DNA from: Alnus glutinosa
Lineage: Eukaryota > Streptophyta > Magnoliopsida > Fagales > Betulaceae
Direction: 5' to 3'
NCBI RefSeq assembly: GCF_958979055.1
Contig: NC_084886.1
Location: 3,739,001 to 3,803,000, forward strand
Length of the DNA stretch: 64,000 nt
Part shown: piece by piece, positions 60,302 through 64,000 of the stretch
Position numbering within the stretch: the first letter of the stretch is position 1
How the letters are laid out: every line of letters starts with the position of its first letter
The notes under the pieces: model-generated
Databases searched by the model: none
The model's input: the letters and a program-made list of their open reading frames with translations, nothing else
What the model was told of the DNA's origin: nothing
Program-made: the position numbers and the translations under genes

Positions 60302-61669
60302 GTATATATATCTTTGAATTTGAAGCTATGGACTATTTATAATTTTTCTTTGTCGTGGCATTTTATTGTTGCTGTTGTCATTTTTGGAGGGGTTGTTACA
60401 TCAGTAGTTGATTTATATTACATGCATCAAGTGTATAGTATTTTGTCAAACTCTTTGGTATAGTTTGTAAGCGTTTTATAAGATTATGCTGAATTGATCA
60501 ATGTCTGTCTGGAGTATAATTTTTTTTTCTTCTAGAAAATTTTCACCTTATGCATTTAAGGGGTTACTGTAGACATTGGTTGGTAGCACGTATCTGAATA
60601 GCAGATTAGGGGAGTAATTAACATTGCTGATTAACCTTTGTCATTTGGTAATGAGGGAACTTGGAAAGGTTATTTCATGTTGATGCATTTAACTGCATAA
60701 GCTGTCCTGGAAACCTTTGTTTAAATTTTATATACATCTATGATGACACCAACAAGGGAAAGGTTACTGAGCTTTTTCTTTTCCATTCCAGATCCTTTGC
60801 TTTGAAATGGGATGATTTTTAGTATAGGTGTTAAGAGTACTGGAAATTTTCTACAAGTGACTAGATTGACTGGTTATTATTTAACACCTTAGCGAGTAGG
60901 AGCAGAAAATTGTTTCCAAAATGATTTTGAGATCATAATAGTTTGGAATTTTTCTTCTTTTTATAGAATTTATGCATTTCCGACCAAGTAATTTATGCTT
61001 GGATGCTTAATAAGATAAATTTAATTGCCCACCAAAATAAAGGATGACGATACAGTGGCATGTTTTACTCTAGAGATTACTAGGCAACTCAACATGTTAA
61101 CATTAGTGGATTGCATTTCACAACTTGGAAGTCTAAGATTTATGTTTATTGAGATTAAACAAGAGGTACGATGCTTCTGGATTTTTTTTTCTTTCAATTA
61201 TGCTTCTATGATATGTTTGTTGCATCTTCAGCTTTCTTGCTGTACTCACTCTTTTACTTGCAGCAGATGGTGCAGCATTCCTCCTGGAAGCATACATTTA
61301 GGCTTTAGTTTAAGAATATAATATCACACACTAAATTTAGTCTAGGTGTAGTAAAACCCATTACATTATCATTATGGGTATGTATCATTGGGTTTAGTTC
61401 TTTTCTTTTTTCTTTTTATTTTTTATTTTTGGATGTGAGCATGATTACACTTATTTAATAATATTTGTCCAAAAGGGTAGTGAGAGTGAATAACAGTGGA
61501 AGCCGTGAGAGAAAAATTGGTTTCTGACAGTTTTGAGATGTGTTAAGGAATTGGCTGTGGTTCTAAATGCTAGGACTAAAGATGTGATATTATCCTAGCA
61601 TTTTTTTATTCGCTGAAGATTTTGTAGCTCAGTTTATCCTCTATTATAATGCCATCGGCTTGTTTTGGT
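60302..61669. other. Presumed intron or 3' region of the OB-fold gene, no exon found
   Basis: T-rich, intron-like DNA. The open frame at 61025-61321 does not match the missing OB-fold half or any family I know. Confidence 0.4.
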
Positions 61670-61671
61670 CC

Positions 61672-62720
61672 TCATGATACATTTGAGTTCCAGTCAAATG
61701 TATTGTGCTCTGATTGTCTCGAAAGACAGTAGTTATATCGTAAAGCAACCAATCTCTGACTGAACCTCTCAATTAGATTGCTTATTTCACTGCCTTTACT
61801 ATTGTCATGTTCTTTGCCTCTATGGTAGATAGCAACATTAGATTGTAATGTCATTTTCCAACTAATAGCACAACTTGAGTGTGTAGTCAAAAATCTTCTC
61901 TTATCCAGAGCACCAATGTTAGAATTGATGCCATTTTCTCTATTTTAGACAAACCAATATCTTTAGTGAATCGCGGATATCGAAGTATTCATTCACCTCT
62001 TGCCAATGAACCTTTCCAAATTGGCCATATAGCATTCAACAATGTAACTTCATGTGAAATTATTGGACGAGTGCAAATCATAGCGTATTTAATGCTCTTA
62101 ATTGCACTAGAGTAAGGAACACATGAGATGGACTCCTCAATCTGCAGTGATGAAGTTGCTGAAAGTTCGAAATGAGTGTCAGGTGGAGTATACAATAGTT
62201 TCGAATTCTACGTACCAAAACATTGAAACACCTTCTCAATGTACTTTTATGTGACAAGTGCAATTTTCCCACTTCCCATCCAGGTGTATCTACATCCCCA
62301 ATTTTTCCCCCCCCTCCTGTGACGCCTAAATCTTTCTTTTCAAACGCACTACCCAATTGAGTCTTCAATATATTAATCCGTATCATGCTTTTCATAGCAA
62401 TAAGTATATCATCAATATAGGGCAATAAGTAACAAAAGAACCATTTGAAAATTGTGGTATACACAATTATCATAGTTACTTCTACATTTGCCTTGTTCAA
62501 TCATGAAGTTGTCGAAACGCTCGTACCATTGTCTGAGAGGTTGTTTGAAACGATATAATGATTTCTCCAACCTATGAACATGGTCTTCTTTTCCTTTAAT
62601 AATGAACTCCTTTGGTTGATGCCTAAGCTCACTAAGTAAAAACAATATTGTCACATCTGGTTCAAGTTCCAAATTAAATAGAACAACCATGGCAATCAAC
62701 ATGTGAGTAAGAGCTATGCT
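61672..62720 (-). pseudogene. Decayed Copia retrotransposon RT/RNase H remnant
   Basis: On the minus strand, broken frames keep the Copia order. VHRLEKSLYRFKQPLRQWY is near 62580. A YIDDILIAMKS variant of the RT YVDD site is near 62415. AFEKKDLG follows. YSSAIKSIKYAMICTRPIIS is near 62120-62060. SWKMTLQSNVAI is near 61850. Multiple frameshifts and stops make it non-functional. Confidence 0.8.
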
Positions 62721-62989
62721 TCACAACATGTAAGAAAATTTAATTAAAATCCACACTCTCTTTGACTGTCACCCTTTGCGACTAAATGTGCTTTGTACCG
62801 CTTCTTTACGCTCTATGGTAGTTTTAACAATTTCAAGTTTAATTCTTATGAAGAGATTCAATCTCCTCATATGTGAGAACACATTGTGCAAACTTGTCAC
62901 ACTTGATAACTTATGAATAGGTAGAAGGCTCTTGAACTCTAGTTTCCTTTGCCACATTAAGTGCATACGCTACTAAATCTATATAGTCA

Positions 62990-63070
62990 GCCAATGACCT
63001 TTAGCTCAAAGGACTTCCTCCCTTTGTAATAAGGTGGATGATGTGGTCGTGCGTTCAAGTCCCACTAAGT
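62990..63070 (+). mobile_element. Possible tRNA-derived SINE fragment
   Basis: TTTAGCTCAAAGGAC resembles an A box and GTGCGTTCAAGTCCCACT resembles a B box at tRNA spacing, followed by a GTGTAACTTACC block. No target duplication found. Confidence 0.4.
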
Positions 63071-63494
63071 GCGTGTAACTTACCAATAAAAAATCGTCTA
63101 CACAGTTATATCTCTGAGTTGGTCTAATCAGCCTCATTTGTCTACTAGTCACAATACCGTACTCCTGCTCTTCTTGTGGATTATCATTAGAACTTTAATT
63201 ATGTACATCTTTTGAGTGTCATTTTGTACCCCTGTGAAGCTTCCACTTAAAGCTCCACCTCATTATAACATTGTTTCTTTTTTGCAGAGACAATAGACTC
63301 CTTCCTTGAGTAAAGCATGGAAAATTCATAAAAAAAAAAATCCCTACTACTATAAATTTGGGTGATTTAGGATCAGAGTGCCATACTAATCCTTTCACTA
63401 CATAGACATATCTATCTGAAAAATATACATTTCTTTGCCCAAAGCTCAAGGTTACCATCATTTACATGACACATGGTGAATTTTATATAATTAT

Positions 63495-63657
63495 TATTGA
63501 ATATATATATCGGGAGGTTATGAGCCTTATAACACATGGTGACATTACAATGAAGAAAATTGCTGCGGTGGAAAATGTAGTAGATATGTTGACTAAACCA
63601 ATTCATTTTCTCAAGTTTAACCATTGTTTGGACTTGACTTGTGTTTGTATCTTGTGA
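63495..63657 (+). pseudogene. Copia pol C-terminal remnant
   Basis: Plus-strand frame with YREVMSLITHGDITMKKIAA, then ENVVDMLTKPI and LKFNHCLDL, the usual end of Copia RNase H. It is in opposite orientation to the RT remnant at 61672-62720. A polypurine-like TTGGGGGTTTTAGAAGAG follows at about 63664, suggesting that the 3' LTR begins nearby. Confidence 0.75.
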
Positions 63658-63679
63658 TTTCCCTTGGGGGTTTTAGAAG

Positions 63680-64000
63680 AGACGTCACGAGTGATTTTGT
63701 GTTGTGATTTGATAAAATTCAAGTCAATTTGGAGATTTGTGATTTGACTTGAAATCTATCAAGTTCAAGTCACGTGAACGTGAAAGTACCTTTTTTTTTT
63801 TAATAAAATATAGGAAGAGAAAGCATTAAATGCTCTTGTAGAAGTCCTTTTCCTAACCGAATATGTCTTTATCTCAAGTGGATTTTTTTGGCAGCCTACA
63901 CTAAAGACCTAGTCACCTTTCACTCGTACAGAAAGGAATATGTATTTTGCCAGGGAAAAAGAGTGAAACGATAGAGAATTTTCAGTTACTCCATGGCTCA
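63680..64000. other. Right edge of the window, possible Copia 3' LTR
   Basis: Follows the Copia pol end and a purine-rich tract. It contains repeated GATTTG/CAAGTCAA words but is cut by the window, so LTR status cannot be tested. Confidence 0.3.

Overview
This window is nuclear DNA of a eudicot plant, probably a woody one. Its spliced genes have GT-AG introns and plant-specific families (MYB, DUF1645, beta carbonic anhydrase, plastid alkenal/one oxidoreductase). The spacers are AT-rich and packed with MITEs, tRNA-derived SINEs, a CACTA element and several LTR retrotransposons. There are no bacterial operons. I cannot name the species from sequence alone.

Layout, left to right. Positions 86-1791 are a non-autonomous CACTA transposon with a TAA target duplication, arrays of CACGTG palindromes near both ends and a GC-rich/GA-rich core. 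Positions 1.8-7.6 kb are MITE and SINE debris. A single-exon DUF1645 gene lies at 8091-8999 (+) behind two ABRE/G-box sites and a TATA box. An AMSH-like JAMM deubiquitinase gene runs 16107 to 10912 (-), with a SINE inside its long first intron. Positions 16.3-23.4 kb hold MITEs and one unrecognised ORF. A complete eight-exon cytosolic-type beta carbonic anhydrase gene lies at 24202-29353 (+). A small non-autonomous Ty3/gypsy LTR element with TSD CTTCG fills 30047-32313. A three-exon R2R3-MYB gene carrying the bHLH-interaction motif runs 37087-35814 (-). A four-exon chloroplast alkenal/one oxidoreductase gene runs 43653-41086 (-).

Positions 44016-55907 are one intact, apparently very young Tat-lineage Ty3/gypsy retrotransposon (11.9 kb, TSD CATAT, two 926-bp LTRs that read as identical). 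It carries gag-protease, then a lone in-frame UAG in the CAR-YYA readthrough context, then RT / RNase H / second RNase H / integrase. After these come a 34/35-bp hairpin array whose stems show paired substitutions, a polypurine-tract-like motif, a spliced antisense gene of about 896 codons, and a second copy of the same polypurine tract next to the 3' LTR. This is the most remarkable object in the window.

The right end (56-64 kb) holds more MITEs, the first coding exon of an OB-fold nucleic-acid-binding protein gene (60079, +) whose remaining exons are not visible, and remnants of Copia retrotransposons in both orientations.

The host genes are independent housekeeping or regulatory loci and do not form a functional cluster. 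The biology that works together here is inside the large retrotransposon.
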